From assembly GCA_041397725.1 (NCBI GenBank), contig JAWKVZ010000001.1, forward strand, positions 124,001 to 188,000: a stretch of 64,000 bases of DNA, written 5' to 3'. Made by a program: the position numbers and the translations under genes. The DNA comes from JAGRKR01 sp041397725. GTDB taxonomy: Bacteria; Pseudomonadota; Alphaproteobacteria; Rhizobiales; Hyphomicrobiaceae. Position 1 is the first letter of the stretch. Each line of letters starts with the position of its first letter. Below the pieces are notes generated by a model that was given only the letters and a program-made list of their open reading frames with translations, had not been told where the DNA came from and made no database searches. Shown here piece after piece: positions 29,315-39,316 of the stretch.

Positions 29315-30330
29315 GTCGCCACCTCCAGGCGCTGGCCATAGAACTCGCGCAACCCGTCGAGGACCGCACTCGGGCGTTCGTCCTGGCAAAGCCGCCGCCG
29401 CCAGGACTTCAGCGTTTCCAGGCAGCCGCCCGCCCGTGCCAGATACCAGCCGATGTGCTTGCGGGCGTTGCGCAGCCCGAGGGCCGTTCCGTAGTGGTGC
29501 AGCATCATCAGCACGTGCTCATGAGCGATATGCGCCTGCTCGGCGAGCCCCGGGTCCTCCGCCGTGCCGTCGCCCGCGAGAGCGCGGCCAATGCGGCCCG
29601 CCAGCCACGGCGCGCCATAGGCCCCCCGCCCGATCATGACGCCATCGGCCCCGGACGCCGCCAGCGCGGCCCGCGCCTCGGACAGCGTGGTGATATCGCC
29701 GTTGACGAACACGGGGATGGAGACGGCCTGCTTGACAGGGGCGACCGCCGACCAGTCGGCCAAGCCCTTGAAGAAGTCGCAGCGTGTGCGGCCATGGACG
29801 GTGAGGGCGACGACCCCGGCGTTCTCGGCGCGCCGTGCCAGCTCCGGCGCGTTCAGCGTCGTGCGATCCCAGCCGAGGCGCATCTTGAGGGTGACGGGCT
29901 GCGCGACGGCCGCGACCGTGGCGGCAATCAGGCTTTCCGCGTGGTCGAGATCGCGCATCAAGGCCGAGCCCGAAAGCTTTCCCGTGACCTCCCGCGCCGG
30001 GCAGCCCATGTTGATGTCGATGACGTCGGCGCCGAGATCGACGGCGATGCGGGCCCCCTCCGCCATCCAGCGCGCCTCGCGGCCAGCGAGTTGCATGACA
30101 AACGGGCGGATGCTGCCGGCCTCTGCCCGTCGCAGCACGTCGCGGCGCTGGCGCACCAGCTCCTCGCTCGCCACCATCTCCGAAACGACCAGCCCGGCCC
30201 CGTGCCTGTGGGCGAGCGTGCGAAAGGGCAGATCGCTGACACCCGACATCGGCGCGAGAAGCACGGGGTTCGCAACCTCCACGGGACCTATGGCGAGAGC
30301 GGAAGACGGGCGGGACGTACGTTCGGTCAC
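29311..30330 (-). CDS. dusB: tRNA-dihydrouridine synthase (NifR3/DusB)
   Basis: This flavoenzyme reduces uridines in the tRNA D-loop. The 339-residue protein has the Dus start NPVLLAPMSGVSDLPFR, the FMN-binding DINMGCPAREVTGKLSGSAL with the catalytic Cys, TLKMRLGWD and GRGAYGAPWL. In Rhodobacter and rhizobia the gene is called nifR3 because it leads the ntrBC operon. The start is GTG at 30330. The promoter for the operon should lie in the 177-base divergent gap shared with ispDF. Confidence 0.94.
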   Translation of the reverse strand: MTERTSRPSSALAIGPVEVANPVLLAPMSGVSDLPFRTLAHRHGAGLVVSEMVASEELVRQRRDVLRRAEAGSIRPFVMQLAGREARWMAEGARIAVDLGADVIDINMGCPAREVTGKLSGSALMRDLDHAESLIAATVAAVAQPVTLKMRLGWDRTTLNAPELARRAENAGVVALTVHGRTRCDFFKGLADWSAVAPVKQAVSIPVFVNGDITTLSEARAALAASGADGVMIGRGAYGAPWLAGRIGRALAGDGTAEDPGLAEQAHIAHEHVLMMLHHYGTALGLRNARKHIGWYLARAGGCLETLKSWRRRLCQDERPSAVLDGLREFYGQRLEVAT

Positions 30331-30507
30331 GATGGCTGCCTAATTAATGCGCATATGGCGTAAGTGCCTATTTCGTGCTCACGATAGCCACCATGCCCGG
30401 TTCGCGCAAGCGATTTTGCGCCGCAGCATGGACCCGCTCACAGCATTGCGTTCGGGCAGGAACGGGCCTAAGCAACGCCATCTGCGATATCGACGCTCGG
30501 AGGTCGC

Positions 30508-31710
30508 GTGAACGTTGCCGCGCTGATAGTCGCCGCCGGTCGCGGAACGCGGGCAGGCGTGCTCGGCGGACGCCCCAAGCAATATGCGCTGCTGGCCGGG
30601 CGGCCCGTGCTCGCCTGGAGCCTGGATGCGTTCGTGGCGGAGGGCTGCCGCACGGTCGTGGTCGCGATCAGCCCCGACGATGCTGCGCTCTACGCCAGTT
30701 GCATCGCCGGTTCCACCGCACCGCTGCTGCCGGCCGTCACGGGCGGGGCGACGCGGCAGGCCTCCGTGCTCGCCGGCCTCGAGGCGCTGGCGGCACTGCC
30801 GACGCCCCCCGATCTCGTGCTCATCCACGATGCGGCGCGGCCGCTGGCGGACGCCGCACTGATCCGCCGGGTCACCTCGGCCTTGGCTGTCCATCCCGGC
30901 GCGATTCCCGCGCTGCCCGTGTCCGACACCTTGAAGCGGGGCGATGACACGGGCCTCGTTGCCGGCACTGTCGATCGGGCGGGCCTCTTCGCGGCGCAGA
31001 CGCCCCAGGGGTTCCGCTTCCCCGACATCCTCGCGGCGCACCGCGCCGCCCAGGGCGCTGCACAGGCCTTCACCGACGACGCCGCAATCGCCGAATGGGC
31101 CGAAGTGCCGATCGCCATCGTCGCCGGCGATCCGCGCAACATCAAGCTGACGCAGTCCGACGACCTGGCGCTGCTCGAACGGACGGCGAAGGGAGTGACG
31201 ACGATGGAAACCCGCAGCGGCCTCGGTTTCGACGTGCATCGCTTCTGTCCCGGCGATCACGTCTGGCTCGCAGGCGTGCGCATCGCCCATTCGGCTGGTC
31301 TCGAGGGACACTCCGACGCCGACGTGGCGCTGCATGCGTTGACCGACGCGGTGCTCGGCGCCATCGCCGACGGCGACATCGGACAGCACTTCCCGCCAAG
31401 CGACCCGCAATGGGCCGGTGCCGCGTCCCGCCTGTTCCTCGCCGATGCCGCAGAGCGGGTCCGGCGTCGAGGCGGCATCATCGCCAACGTGGACCTGACG
31501 ATCCTCTGCGAGGCGCCGCGCATCGGGCCGCACCGCACCGCCATGCAGGCGGCGATCGGCGCGGTTCTCGGGCTGCCGCCCGAGCGCATCGGCATCAAAG
31601 CGACGACCACCGAAGGTCTGGGCTTCACCGGTCGCCGCGAGGGCATTGCCGCCATGGCCACGGCAACGGTGCGGCTGCCGGCCGCCAATGCACCATTGGA
31701 CATTGCCTAA
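30508..31710 (+). CDS. ispDF: Fused IspD/IspF isoprenoid enzyme
   Basis: This bifunctional protein performs two non-consecutive steps of the MEP pathway to isoprenoids: CTP addition to methylerythritol phosphate (IspD) and formation of the 2,4-cyclodiphosphate (IspF). The 400-residue protein has an IspD half at residues 1 to about 230 (AALIVAAGRGTRAG, HDAARPLAD) and an IspF half from about 233 (TRSGLGFDVHRF, GHSDADVALHALTDA, IKATTTEGLGF). The start is GTG at 30508 with GGAGG 6 bases upstream. Such fusions are well known in several alphaproteobacteria. It lies divergent from dusB. Confidence 0.96.
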   Translation: MNVAALIVAAGRGTRAGVLGGRPKQYALLAGRPVLAWSLDAFVAEGCRTVVVAISPDDAALYASCIAGSTAPLLPAVTGGATRQASVLAGLEALAALPTPPDLVLIHDAARPLADAALIRRVTSALAVHPGAIPALPVSDTLKRGDDTGLVAGTVDRAGLFAAQTPQGFRFPDILAAHRAAQGAAQAFTDDAAIAEWAEVPIAIVAGDPRNIKLTQSDDLALLERTAKGVTTMETRSGLGFDVHRFCPGDHVWLAGVRIAHSAGLEGHSDADVALHALTDAVLGAIADGDIGQHFPPSDPQWAGAASRLFLADAAERVRRRGGIIANVDLTILCEAPRIGPHRTAMQAAIGAVLGLPPERIGIKATTTEGLGFTGRREGIAAMATATVRLPAANAPLDIA

Positions 31711-31768
31711 CCCCTCGAATCGGCTCAAGTACGGTTGTATGAACCGTGTTGATCCCGGGGGGCTTGCC

Positions 31769-32266
31769 ATGTCTGAAGACACGAACATCATCGAAAGAGC
31801 GCCTGTCGAGAGCGCAGGTGCCACGGCTGATCTCGGCGATCTCGCAACCAACGCCGCAGCCGCCTGCATCGCACTGCGTGTTCGCCGCATGAGTCGCATC
31901 GTCACGCGCGTCTACGACGACGCGCTGCGCCCGCTCGGCATCACGGCCAGCCAGTTCACGCTGCTGACCGCCCTCGCCCAGCAGGACGGTGTGACCGCCG
32001 CGGAAATCGGCTACAACCTCGACATCGAGAAGAGCACGCTCAGCCGCAACCTCAAGCGTCTGCTCAACCTCGAGCACATCATCATGGATCCGCCGGCAGG
32101 CCGCCGCGGGCGCGGGCTGCACCTCACGGCTAAGGGCCGCAAGGTCATCCGCGATGCCTTCCCGGTGTGGCAGACCGCGCAGAGGCGCGCCATCGCCGTG
32201 ATGGGCGCCGGCAGCCGAGACACGCTCGACACCTTGCTCGCGCAGGCCGAGAAACTCGCCGCCTGA
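31769..32266 (+). CDS. MarR-family transcriptional regulator
   Basis: The 165-residue protein has a MarR-type winged helix: the dimerisation helices (RVRRMSRIVTRVYDDALRPL), the recognition part GVTAAEIGYNLDIEKSTLSR followed by NLKRL, and a wing with DPPAGRRGRGLHLT. MarR proteins usually repress nearby or self genes and respond to small ligands; no ligand or target can be read here. ATG at 31769 has GGGGGG 6 bases upstream; ATG at 31739 is the alternative. It follows ispDF by 58 bases and may be transcribed with it. A strong terminator follows. The gene that commonly follows ispDF in relatives is not here. Confidence 0.87.
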   Translation: MSEDTNIIERAPVESAGATADLGDLATNAAAACIALRVRRMSRIVTRVYDDALRPLGITASQFTLLTALAQQDGVTAAEIGYNLDIEKSTLSRNLKRLLNLEHIIMDPPAGRRGRGLHLTAKGRKVIRDAFPVWQTAQRRAIAVMGAGSRDTLDTLLAQAEKLAA

Positions 32267-32300
32267 CAGCCGCGGCCCAGCGCCGCGAGCACAGATATTC

Positions 32301-32338
32301 GGCCTGCGACGGCGAACCGTCGCAGGCCGTTTGCTTTG
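32301..32338 (+). terminator. Strong intrinsic terminator after the MarR gene
   Basis: GGCCTGCGACGG (32301-32312) pairs perfectly over 12 bases with its complement (32317-32328) around a CGAA tetraloop, followed by GTTTGCTTT. It ends the ispDF-MarR unit and lies 56 bases from the convergent mfd stop; the stem could also act on the other strand, though the tract there is weaker. Confidence 0.85.
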
Positions 32339-32393
32339 GGCTGTGATCGGATCGGGCTCCGGCGCGCGAAACCGCCGACGCCGTGCTCGCGCC

Positions 32394-35300
32394 TTACGGC
32401 GTCGCCTGGGCCGTATCCGCCAGTTGCTTCACCAGCTTGCGCACGCCGGCGATCTTGCGCGCATCGGTCTCCCAGTCGGCCCGCAGCACCACCTTGTGGT
32501 CCGGTTGCAGCTTCATGGCGCCGCGGCTTGCGACCGCGAGCCGGACCAGCCCGTCGGGGTTCGCGAAGGTGTTCTTGTGGAAGCGCACGACCGCTCCCTT
32601 CGGCCCGGCATCGAGCTGGGCAATGCTCGCCGTCTTGCAGATCGCCTTGATCTCGACCACGTCGAGCAGGTGCTGGACCTCGGGCGGCAGGGCGCCGAAG
32701 CGGTCGACGAGCTCGTCCGCGAAGGCCTCGATATCGGACCGTGTCGTGAGCGTGGACAGGCGGCGATAGAGCCCGAGCCTGAGCGGCAGGTCGGCGACAT
32801 AGGTATCCGGGATCAGGATGGCCATGCCCAGGCCGATTTGCGGGGACCACTGGTCCTGCCCCTCCTCGACCCCGCCCTTGAGCTGAGCGATGGTCTCCTC
32901 GAGCATGGATTGGTAGAGCTCGAAACCGACCTCGCGGATATGGCCGGATTGCTCCTCGCCGAGCAGGTTTCCGGCGCCGCGGATGTCGAGATCGTGGCTT
33001 GCCAGCGAGAAGCCGGCGCCAAGCGTGTCGAGCGACTGCAACACCTTCAGGCGTTTCTCCGCCCCCTCGGTCAGGCGCATGTTGGCAGGCGTCGTGAAAT
33101 AGGCATAGGCGCGCGTCTTCGAGCGCCCGACGCGACCGCGCAACTGGTAGAGCTGGGCGAGACCGAACATGTCGGCGCGATGCACGATCAGCGTGTTGGC
33201 GTTGGGTATGTCGAGGCCGGACTCCACGATGGCCGTCGACAGCAGGATGTCGTACTTGCCGTCGTAGAAGGCGCTCATGACGTCTTCCAGCTCGCTGGCC
33301 GCCAGTTGACCATGTGCCTGCGCCAGACGCAGATCCGGCACGATCTCGCTCAGGAACTCCCGCGTCTCCTCGAGGTCGGCAATGCGCGGCACGACGTAGA
33401 ACGTCTGGCCGCCACGGAAGCGCTCGCGCATCAGCGCGTCCTTGATGATCACCGGATCGAACGGCGTCACGAACGTGCGTACCGCCAGCCGGTCGACGGG
33501 CGGCGTGGTGATCAGCGACAGCTCGCGTACGCCCGACAGCGCCAACTGCAAGGTGCGCGGTATGGGCGTCGCCGTCAGCGTCAGCACGTGCACATCCTCG
33601 CGCAGGTGCTTCAGGCGCTCCTTGTGCTGCACGCCGAAATGCTGCTCCTCGTCGATGATCAGCAACCCGAGATCGGCGAACGCGATGGTCTTGCCGAGCA
33701 ACGCGTGGGTGCCGACGACGATGTCCACGCGCCCCTCTCGGATGGCGACTTTGGTCTCGGCCAGCTCCTTGGCCGTGGTCAGGCGCGAAGCTTGCGCGAT
33801 GCGCACGGGAAGCCCCCGGAAGCGCTCCCTGAAGGTCTTGTAGTGCTGGCGGGCCAGCAGCGTGGTGGGCACCACCACCGCCACTTGTTTGCCGCTCATC
33901 ACCGCAGCGAAGGCGGCGCGCAGCGCCACCTCCGTCTTGCCGAAGCCGACATCGCCGCAGATCAGCCGATCCATCGGTCGGCCCGATTGCAGATCGTCGA
34001 GCACGGCGGCGATCGCCGCGTCCTGGTCCTCGGTCTCCTCGTGGGCGAAGCGGGCCGCGAACTCGGACACCGCCGCCGGCTCCGGCGCGAGGACCGGCGC
34101 CTGGCGGACCTGCCGCAGTGCCGCGATCTTCAGAAGCTCGCCCGCGATCTCCCGCAGCCGCTTCTTCAAGCGCGCCTTACGCGATTGCCAGGCCGAGCCG
34201 CCGAGACGATCGAGCTGCGCCGAGCCTTCGTCGGCGCCGTAGCGCGACAGCATCTCGATGTTCTCGACCGGCAACAGCAGCTTGTCGCCGCCGTGATAGA
34301 CGATTTCCAGGCAGTCGTGCGGCGCGCCGAGCGCCGTCACCGTCGTCAGACCCGAGAAGCGCCCGATGCCATGATCGGCGTGCACGACGAGATCGCCGAC
34401 CGAAAGGCTCGTGGCCTCGGTCAGGACGTCGCTGGCCTTCTTGCGGATCTTGCGCGGCCGCACCAGCCGGTCGCCGAGAATGTCCTGCTCGCCGATGACG
34501 GCGAGGCTCGCCGTCTCGAAGCCGTGCTCGAGACCGAGGACGCCCAGCGCCACCTTGTCGGGCGGCAAGGCCTCTACCTCGTCGAAATTCTCGACCTTGG
34601 CGAGCGTCGCCAGGCCATGACCGGCCAGCAGGGAGCCGAGACGCTCGCGGGCGCCGTTGGACCAGGCGGCGATCAGCACCCGCCGTCCCCGCTCCTGAAG
34701 GCTGCGCACGTGGCCGGCGACACTGTCGAAGACGTTGGCGCCCTCACTCGCGCGATCCGCAGCGAAATTTCGACTGAGGCGGCCTTCTTGCGGCACGACG
34801 GCCACCGTGGGTCGGCCGGGGACCTCGGCGAACGGGCTGAAGCGCAGCACGTAACGGGCGGCGAGAAGCTCCGCCCACTCCTTGGGCTCGATGAACATCA
34901 GGCTGGTCGGCACGGGCTTGTAAGGCGGCGAGCCAAAGGCCAGCGTCTCCTGGGACTGCACGCGGGCCTCGTAATGGTCGGCGACGAGCTCCAGGCGGTC
35001 GCGCACGGCCTCCTCGCCCATGTGATCGAAGCTCAGTGCCGCACCCGGCAGGTAGTCGAACAGCGTCTCCAGCGTCTCGTGGAAGAGCGGCAGCCAGTGT
35101 TCCGCACCAGGGAAGCGGCGACCCTGGCTGACGGCTTCATAGAGTGGGTCCTCGCTGGTCACGGGGCCGAACAGCTCGATATAGCGGGCCCGGAACAGCG
35201 CCTCGGCCTCGGGGTTGAAGGCGAGCTCGCTCACGGGCAGCAGCACCAGCTTGGGCACCGGCCTCTGCGTGCGCTGCGTTTCGGCATCGAAGCTCTTGAT

Positions 35301-35888
35301 GCTCTCGAGGGTGTCGCCGAAGAAATCGAGCCGCACGGGTTGCGAGCGCGCCGGGGGATAGAGGTCGAGGATGCCGCCGCGCACGGCGAACTCGCCGGGC
35401 TCCATCACGCTGCCGGTGCGGACGTAGCCGGAGCGGTCGAGCCGGCTGACGAGGCGGGCCATGTCGAGGCGCTGGCCGGGCGCGACCTGGCGCACGCCCC
35501 GGCGAATGGCGTCACGCGGCGGCACGCGCTGGAGCACGGCGCTCACCGTCGTCAGCACGATGGTCGGGCGCTCCGGCCGGATCACGAGCATGCGGGCGAG
35601 CGCGCTGATCCGCTGCGCAACGATGTCGGGTTGCGGCGTCACGCGGTCGTAGGGAACCGTGTCCCAGGCCGGAAAGGCGATGACGCGCAGCTTCGGTGCA
35701 AAAAAGGCCAGGGCCTGATGCAGGGCTTCGAGGCGGCGGTCATCGCGCGCGACGTGCAGCACGAGCGAGGTTCCCCCGACCTCGGGCCCGGCCGACGCTG
35801 CGATGCGGGCGAGCACCAGGGCATCGAGCCCCTCGGGGACACCGGTCAGCAGGAATTCGCGGGCACTGCGCGCATCAGCGGCCATCAT
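32394..35888 (-). CDS. mfd: Transcription-repair coupling factor Mfd
   Basis: Mfd pushes stalled RNA polymerase off damaged DNA and recruits UvrA. The 1,164-residue protein has the UvrB-like N-terminus, the polymerase-interaction domain (VGDLVVHADHGIGRFSGL), a RecG-like translocase with Walker A GDVGFGKTEVAL and Walker B DEEQHFGV, the TRG region and a C-terminal regulatory domain. Length is normal. The start is ATG at 35888 or the adjacent ATG at 35885. sdhE lies 16 bases upstream and probably shares the transcript. Confidence 0.97.
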   Translation of the reverse strand: MMAADARSAREFLLTGVPEGLDALVLARIAASAGPEVGGTSLVLHVARDDRRLEALHQALAFFAPKLRVIAFPAWDTVPYDRVTPQPDIVAQRISALARMLVIRPERPTIVLTTVSAVLQRVPPRDAIRRGVRQVAPGQRLDMARLVSRLDRSGYVRTGSVMEPGEFAVRGGILDLYPPARSQPVRLDFFGDTLESIKSFDAETQRTQRPVPKLVLLPVSELAFNPEAEALFRARYIELFGPVTSEDPLYEAVSQGRRFPGAEHWLPLFHETLETLFDYLPGAALSFDHMGEEAVRDRLELVADHYEARVQSQETLAFGSPPYKPVPTSLMFIEPKEWAELLAARYVLRFSPFAEVPGRPTVAVVPQEGRLSRNFAADRASEGANVFDSVAGHVRSLQERGRRVLIAAWSNGARERLGSLLAGHGLATLAKVENFDEVEALPPDKVALGVLGLEHGFETASLAVIGEQDILGDRLVRPRKIRKKASDVLTEATSLSVGDLVVHADHGIGRFSGLTTVTALGAPHDCLEIVYHGGDKLLLPVENIEMLSRYGADEGSAQLDRLGGSAWQSRKARLKKRLREIAGELLKIAALRQVRQAPVLAPEPAAVSEFAARFAHEETEDQDAAIAAVLDDLQSGRPMDRLICGDVGFGKTEVALRAAFAAVMSGKQVAVVVPTTLLARQHYKTFRERFRGLPVRIAQASRLTTAKELAETKVAIREGRVDIVVGTHALLGKTIAFADLGLLIIDEEQHFGVQHKERLKHLREDVHVLTLTATPIPRTLQLALSGVRELSLITTPPVDRLAVRTFVTPFDPVIIKDALMRERFRGGQTFYVVPRIADLEETREFLSEIVPDLRLAQAHGQLAASELEDVMSAFYDGKYDILLSTAIVESGLDIPNANTLIVHRADMFGLAQLYQLRGRVGRSKTRAYAYFTTPANMRLTEGAEKRLKVLQSLDTLGAGFSLASHDLDIRGAGNLLGEEQSGHIREVGFELYQSMLEETIAQLKGGVEEGQDQWSPQIGLGMAILIPDTYVADLPLRLGLYRRLSTLTTRSDIEAFADELVDRFGALPPEVQHLLDVVEIKAICKTASIAQLDAGPKGAVVRFHKNTFANPDGLVRLAVASRGAMKLQPDHKVVLRADWETDARKIAGVRKLVKQLADTAQATP

Positions 35889-35904
35889 TCGCTCTCGCAG
35901 GGCC

Positions 35905-36165
35905 TCACAGCCCGTGGAAGGTGCGCAGCTTGTCGATCAGCGGCGCCAGCTCGCTCATCTCGAGCCGCTCGGGCGCCAGAACCCAGCTCTGGATGTCCGG
36001 ATCGGGCAAGGCCAGCAGCCGCTCGAAGTCCGACAGGGTCTGCTCGGGCATGCCGGCCACCTCGGCCTCGGCGAAGCGCCCGAGGATCCAATCCATCTCC
36101 TTGGTGCCCCGATGGCACGCCCGATAAAGGGCGCGACGCCGGCGGCGCTCGACGTCATCGCTCAT
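35905..36165 (-). CDS. sdhE: FAD assembly factor SdhE
   Basis: SdhE (Sdh5 family) helps attach FAD covalently to the flavoprotein subunit of succinate dehydrogenase. The 86-residue protein has the family signature CHRGTKEMDWILGRFAE with the key RGxxE motif, and the final SWVLAPER-like helix region. ATG at 36165 has GAGAGA upstream; ATG at 36195 would add ten residues and has no ribosome site. It is transcribed with mfd and diverges from recG, an arrangement seen widely in alphaproteobacteria. Confidence 0.92.
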   Translation of the reverse strand: MSDDVERRRRRALYRACHRGTKEMDWILGRFAEAEVAGMPEQTLSDFERLLALPDPDIQSWVLAPERLEMSELAPLIDKLRTFHGL

Positions 36166-36383
36166 GGTCTCTCGCCGGTTGGCCCGCTGGCTCATGTTCG
36201 AAAATTCACCGAGACGCTTGACGGTCCAGCACGCCCGCGTCCACCTTCCCGGCGCATGACATATAGCCCTGCATATCGGCCCTGTCAGTACCCTCTTGGC
36301 GGCGCGGGTGCCCCGAACGCCCGCGCGAGCCGCCGCACCAGGGTTGGGCGACAGACGGGCCGGCTGCGCGAGGACGGCCTCTG

Positions 36384-38498
36384 ATGCGGCCCGCCGCCCT
36401 CAGCCCCTTCTTCGTCTCGGTACAGAGCCTGCCGGGCATCGGCCCGCGGCTGCTCGTGCTGCTGCGCAAGGCGCTGCGCCTGCCACCGGGCGTCAGCGAG
36501 CCACGGGCGCTCGACCTCTTGTGGCATCTGCCGACCGGCGTCGTCGATCGCCGCAGTGAGCCGTCGGTGGCCGAAGCCGTGGCGGGCACGATCGTGACTT
36601 TGCGCCTGCGGGTGCTGAAACACAAGGCGCCGCCGCGCAGCGCAAGCAAGGCCCCTTACCGTGTGACCTGCGAGGACGACAGCGGGCGCATCGACCTCGT
36701 GTTCTTCCGGGCGGAGCCACGTTTCGTCGAGCGGCAGCTCCCGGTCGGCGAGGTGCGCTACGTCTCCGGGCGGGTCGAGCGCTATGGCGAACAGTTGCAG
36801 ATGCCGCACCCCGACTACATCGTGGACGCCGAGGCGCGGGCCGACCTCCCCGCACTCGAGCCGATCTATCCCCTGACCGCCGGGCTCTCCGGTAAGGTGC
36901 TGCGCAAGGCGATCCGGCATGCCCTCTCGACCCTCATGCCGCTGCCCGAGTGGCAGGAGCCGGCCTGGCTCGCCGCCAGGGGCTTTCCGGAGTTCCGGTC
37001 CGCACTGGATCGCCTGCACCGGCCCGAGACGCCCGCCGACATCGCCAATACCGGACCTTACTGGCAACGGCTCGCCTATGACGAGTTGCTGGCCGGCCAG
37101 CTCGCCCTCGCCCTCGTGCGCCGCAGCCAGCGTGCGGAGCGTGGGCGGGCCTTGCGGGGCGACGGCCGCATTCGCGCGCGGCTGACCGCGGCGCTGCCGT
37201 TCGCGCTCACCAACTCGCAGGCGAAGGCCATTGGCGAGATCGAGGCCGACATCGCCGCGCCCGGCCGCATGCTGCGTCTGCTGCAGGGCGACGTCGGCTC
37301 GGGCAAGACGGCGGTGGCTCTCATGGCCATGGCCATCGCCATCGAGGGGGGCGCGCAGGCGGCCTTGATGGCGCCGACCGAGGTGCTGGCGCGCCAGCAT
37401 CTCGAGACGATCGCGCCACTCGCCAGCGCGGCCGGCCTGCGCGTCGGGCTGCTGACCGGCCGCGAGAAGGGACGCGCCCGCAAGGCGGTGCTCGAACGTC
37501 TCGAGGGCGGCGAGATCGACATCCTCATCGGCACGCACGCCCTCTTCCAGCCCGATGTCGTGTTTCCCGATCTCGCCCTGGCGGTCATCGACGAGCAGCA
37601 CCGGTTCGGCGTTCATCAGCGCCTCGCCCTGCAGTCCAAGGGGAGCGACGGCGGCGCCAACGTCCTCGTCATGACGGCGACCCCCATTCCGCGCACGCTG
37701 CTCATGACGCACTACGGCGACCTCGACGTTTCCCGCCTGACCGAGAAGCCAGCCGGCCGCAAGCCCGTCGTCACCAGCCGCGTCTCGCTCGAGCGCCTGG
37801 AGGAGGTCATCGACGGGCTCGGCCGTGCGCTGGCGCAGGGTGCGCAGATCTACTGGATCTGCCCGCTCGTCGAGACGTCGGATACGACCGAGCTTGCGGC
37901 GGCCGAGGAGCGCCACGGCCACCTCATCCAGCGGTTCGGCGATTGCGTCGGGCTGCTCCACGGGCAAATGCGCGCGCCGGCCAAGGATGCGACCATGCAG
38001 GCCTTCTCCGAGGGGCGCCTCAAGATTCTGGTGGCCACGACCGTCGTCGAGGTCGGCGTCAACGTGCCGAATGCCACGATCATGGTGATCGAGCACGCCG
38101 AACGCTTCGGCCTCGCGCAACTGCATCAGCTTCGCGGTCGCGTCGGGCGGGGTGATCGCGCCTCGTCCTGCATCCTCCTCTATCAGCCGCCCCTTGGAGA
38201 GACGGCGCGCCAGCGCCTCGAGACCATGCACGAGACCGAGGACGGTTTCGCCATCGCGGAGATGGACCTCAAACTCAGGGGCGGCGGCGAGGTGCTGGGG
38301 GCACGCCAGAGCGGCGCGCCGGAATTCCGGGTGGCGGAGGTGCCTGGCTTCGAGGAGCTTCTCGGAGCCGCGCGCGACGACGCCCGCCTCGTCCTCGAGA
38401 GCGATCCCGAACTCAAGGGGCCGCGCGGCGAGGCGCTGCGGCATCTGCTCTATCTGTTCGAGTGCGACGAAGCGGTGCGCCTGTTCCGCGCCGCGTGA
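36384..38498 (+). CDS. recG: ATP-dependent DNA helicase RecG
   Basis: RecG remodels stalled replication forks and branched DNA. The 704-residue protein has an N-terminal wedge/OB domain, which senses branch points, then a superfamily 2 helicase with Walker A GDVGSGKTAVAL, Walker B VIDEQHRFGVHQR, TATPIPRTL, and the C-terminal LRGRVGRGDRAS and DLKLRGGGEVLG motifs. Length fits. ATG at 36384 follows GAGGA. It diverges from sdhE-mfd, and its stop lies 14 bases from the convergent DUF502 gene. Confidence 0.96.
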   Translation: MRPAALSPFFVSVQSLPGIGPRLLVLLRKALRLPPGVSEPRALDLLWHLPTGVVDRRSEPSVAEAVAGTIVTLRLRVLKHKAPPRSASKAPYRVTCEDDSGRIDLVFFRAEPRFVERQLPVGEVRYVSGRVERYGEQLQMPHPDYIVDAEARADLPALEPIYPLTAGLSGKVLRKAIRHALSTLMPLPEWQEPAWLAARGFPEFRSALDRLHRPETPADIANTGPYWQRLAYDELLAGQLALALVRRSQRAERGRALRGDGRIRARLTAALPFALTNSQAKAIGEIEADIAAPGRMLRLLQGDVGSGKTAVALMAMAIAIEGGAQAALMAPTEVLARQHLETIAPLASAAGLRVGLLTGREKGRARKAVLERLEGGEIDILIGTHALFQPDVVFPDLALAVIDEQHRFGVHQRLALQSKGSDGGANVLVMTATPIPRTLLMTHYGDLDVSRLTEKPAGRKPVVTSRVSLERLEEVIDGLGRALAQGAQIYWICPLVETSDTTELAAAEERHGHLIQRFGDCVGLLHGQMRAPAKDATMQAFSEGRLKILVATTVVEVGVNVPNATIMVIEHAERFGLAQLHQLRGRVGRGDRASSCILLYQPPLGETARQRLETMHETEDGFAIAEMDLKLRGGGEVLGARQSGAPEFRVAEVPGFEELLGAARDDARLVLESDPELKGPRGEALRHLLYLFECDEAVRLFRAA

Positions 38499-38512
38499 GC
38501 GGTCCGGAGCCC

Positions 38513-39316
38513 TTACGCCGGCGGCTGCCCCCCGCGCGCCGTGAGCTGGCGCACGCGCCAGCCGTTGCCGGGCTCGCTGCGCCCCTTCGCGGCCTTCTCC
38601 GCGTCCGGCACGACCATGCCGCCCGACAGGATGATTTTGGCGGCATCCTCGACCGTCATGCTCAGAAGCTTCACCTGATCCCGCGGCACGAACGAGACGA
38701 AGCCGGTCGGCGGCACGATGCCGGTCGGCACGAACACCGTCACAAGATCCTGGCTCGACGGCGTCACCTCCTGGATCTCCTTGGCGACCTCCGCCGTGAC
38801 GAAGACCAGAGACCACACCCCCTTCGACGGGAACTCGATGAGCCCCACCTTCTGGAAGGCCTCGCTGGTGTTGGCGGTGGCCAGCACGGATTCGAACAGC
38901 TGCTTGAGCGCGCTGTAGACGTTGCGCACGATCGGCATGCGGCCGACGAACAACTCGCCGAAGCTGATGAGCGTCCGCCCCAGCAGGTTGGCCGCCAGCG
39001 CCCCAATGATCATCAGCCCGATGATGGAGGTGATGAGGCCGATGCCGGGGATGTTGAACGGCAGCGCGTCCACCGGCAACCAGCCGGCCGGCAGCAACCG
39101 GTGCAAGAGCGGCTTGACCCAGGTGTCGACCCTGTCGATGACGAACCAGATGAACAGGATGGTGAGCCCGACGGGCCCCACCACGACCAGACCCGTCAGA
39201 AAATAGTTCCGGAGGCGGGCGCCGATATGCCAGCGTCCGCGCTTGGGTGGCCGTGTCAGGTTGGCAAGCCCGGAGCCGCCCTGCGGAGCGGGGCGCTGGC
39301 CATCAGGGTTGTCCAT
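38513..39316 (-). CDS. DUF502 family membrane protein
   Basis: The 267-residue protein has two strong membrane helices, at about residues 38-62 (LTGLVVVGPVGLTILFIWFV) and 94-116 (LITSIIGLMIIGALAANLL), followed by a soluble domain with the DUF502 hallmarks GRMPIVRNVYSALKQ, VFVPTGIVPPTGF and MTVEDAAKIILSGG. The function of DUF502 proteins is not established to my knowledge. The gene often sits next to recG in alphaproteobacteria, as here, but convergently, so the link may be only positional. Confidence 0.85.
   Translation of the reverse strand: MDNPDGQRPAPQGGSGLANLTRPPKRGRWHIGARLRNYFLTGLVVVGPVGLTILFIWFVIDRVDTWVKPLLHRLLPAGWLPVDALPFNIPGIGLITSIIGLMIIGALAANLLGRTLISFGELFVGRMPIVRNVYSALKQLFESVLATANTSEAFQKVGLIEFPSKGVWSLVFVTAEVAKEIQEVTPSSQDLVTVFVPTGIVPPTGFVSFVPRDQVKLLSMTVEDAAKIILSGGMVVPDAEKAAKGRSEPGNGWRVRQLTARGGQPPA

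Noticed and set aside
32331..36221. A 1,296-codon open frame on the + strand opposite mfd
   Set aside because: Same reasoning: it mirrors mfd and sdhE codon use and has no family resemblance.
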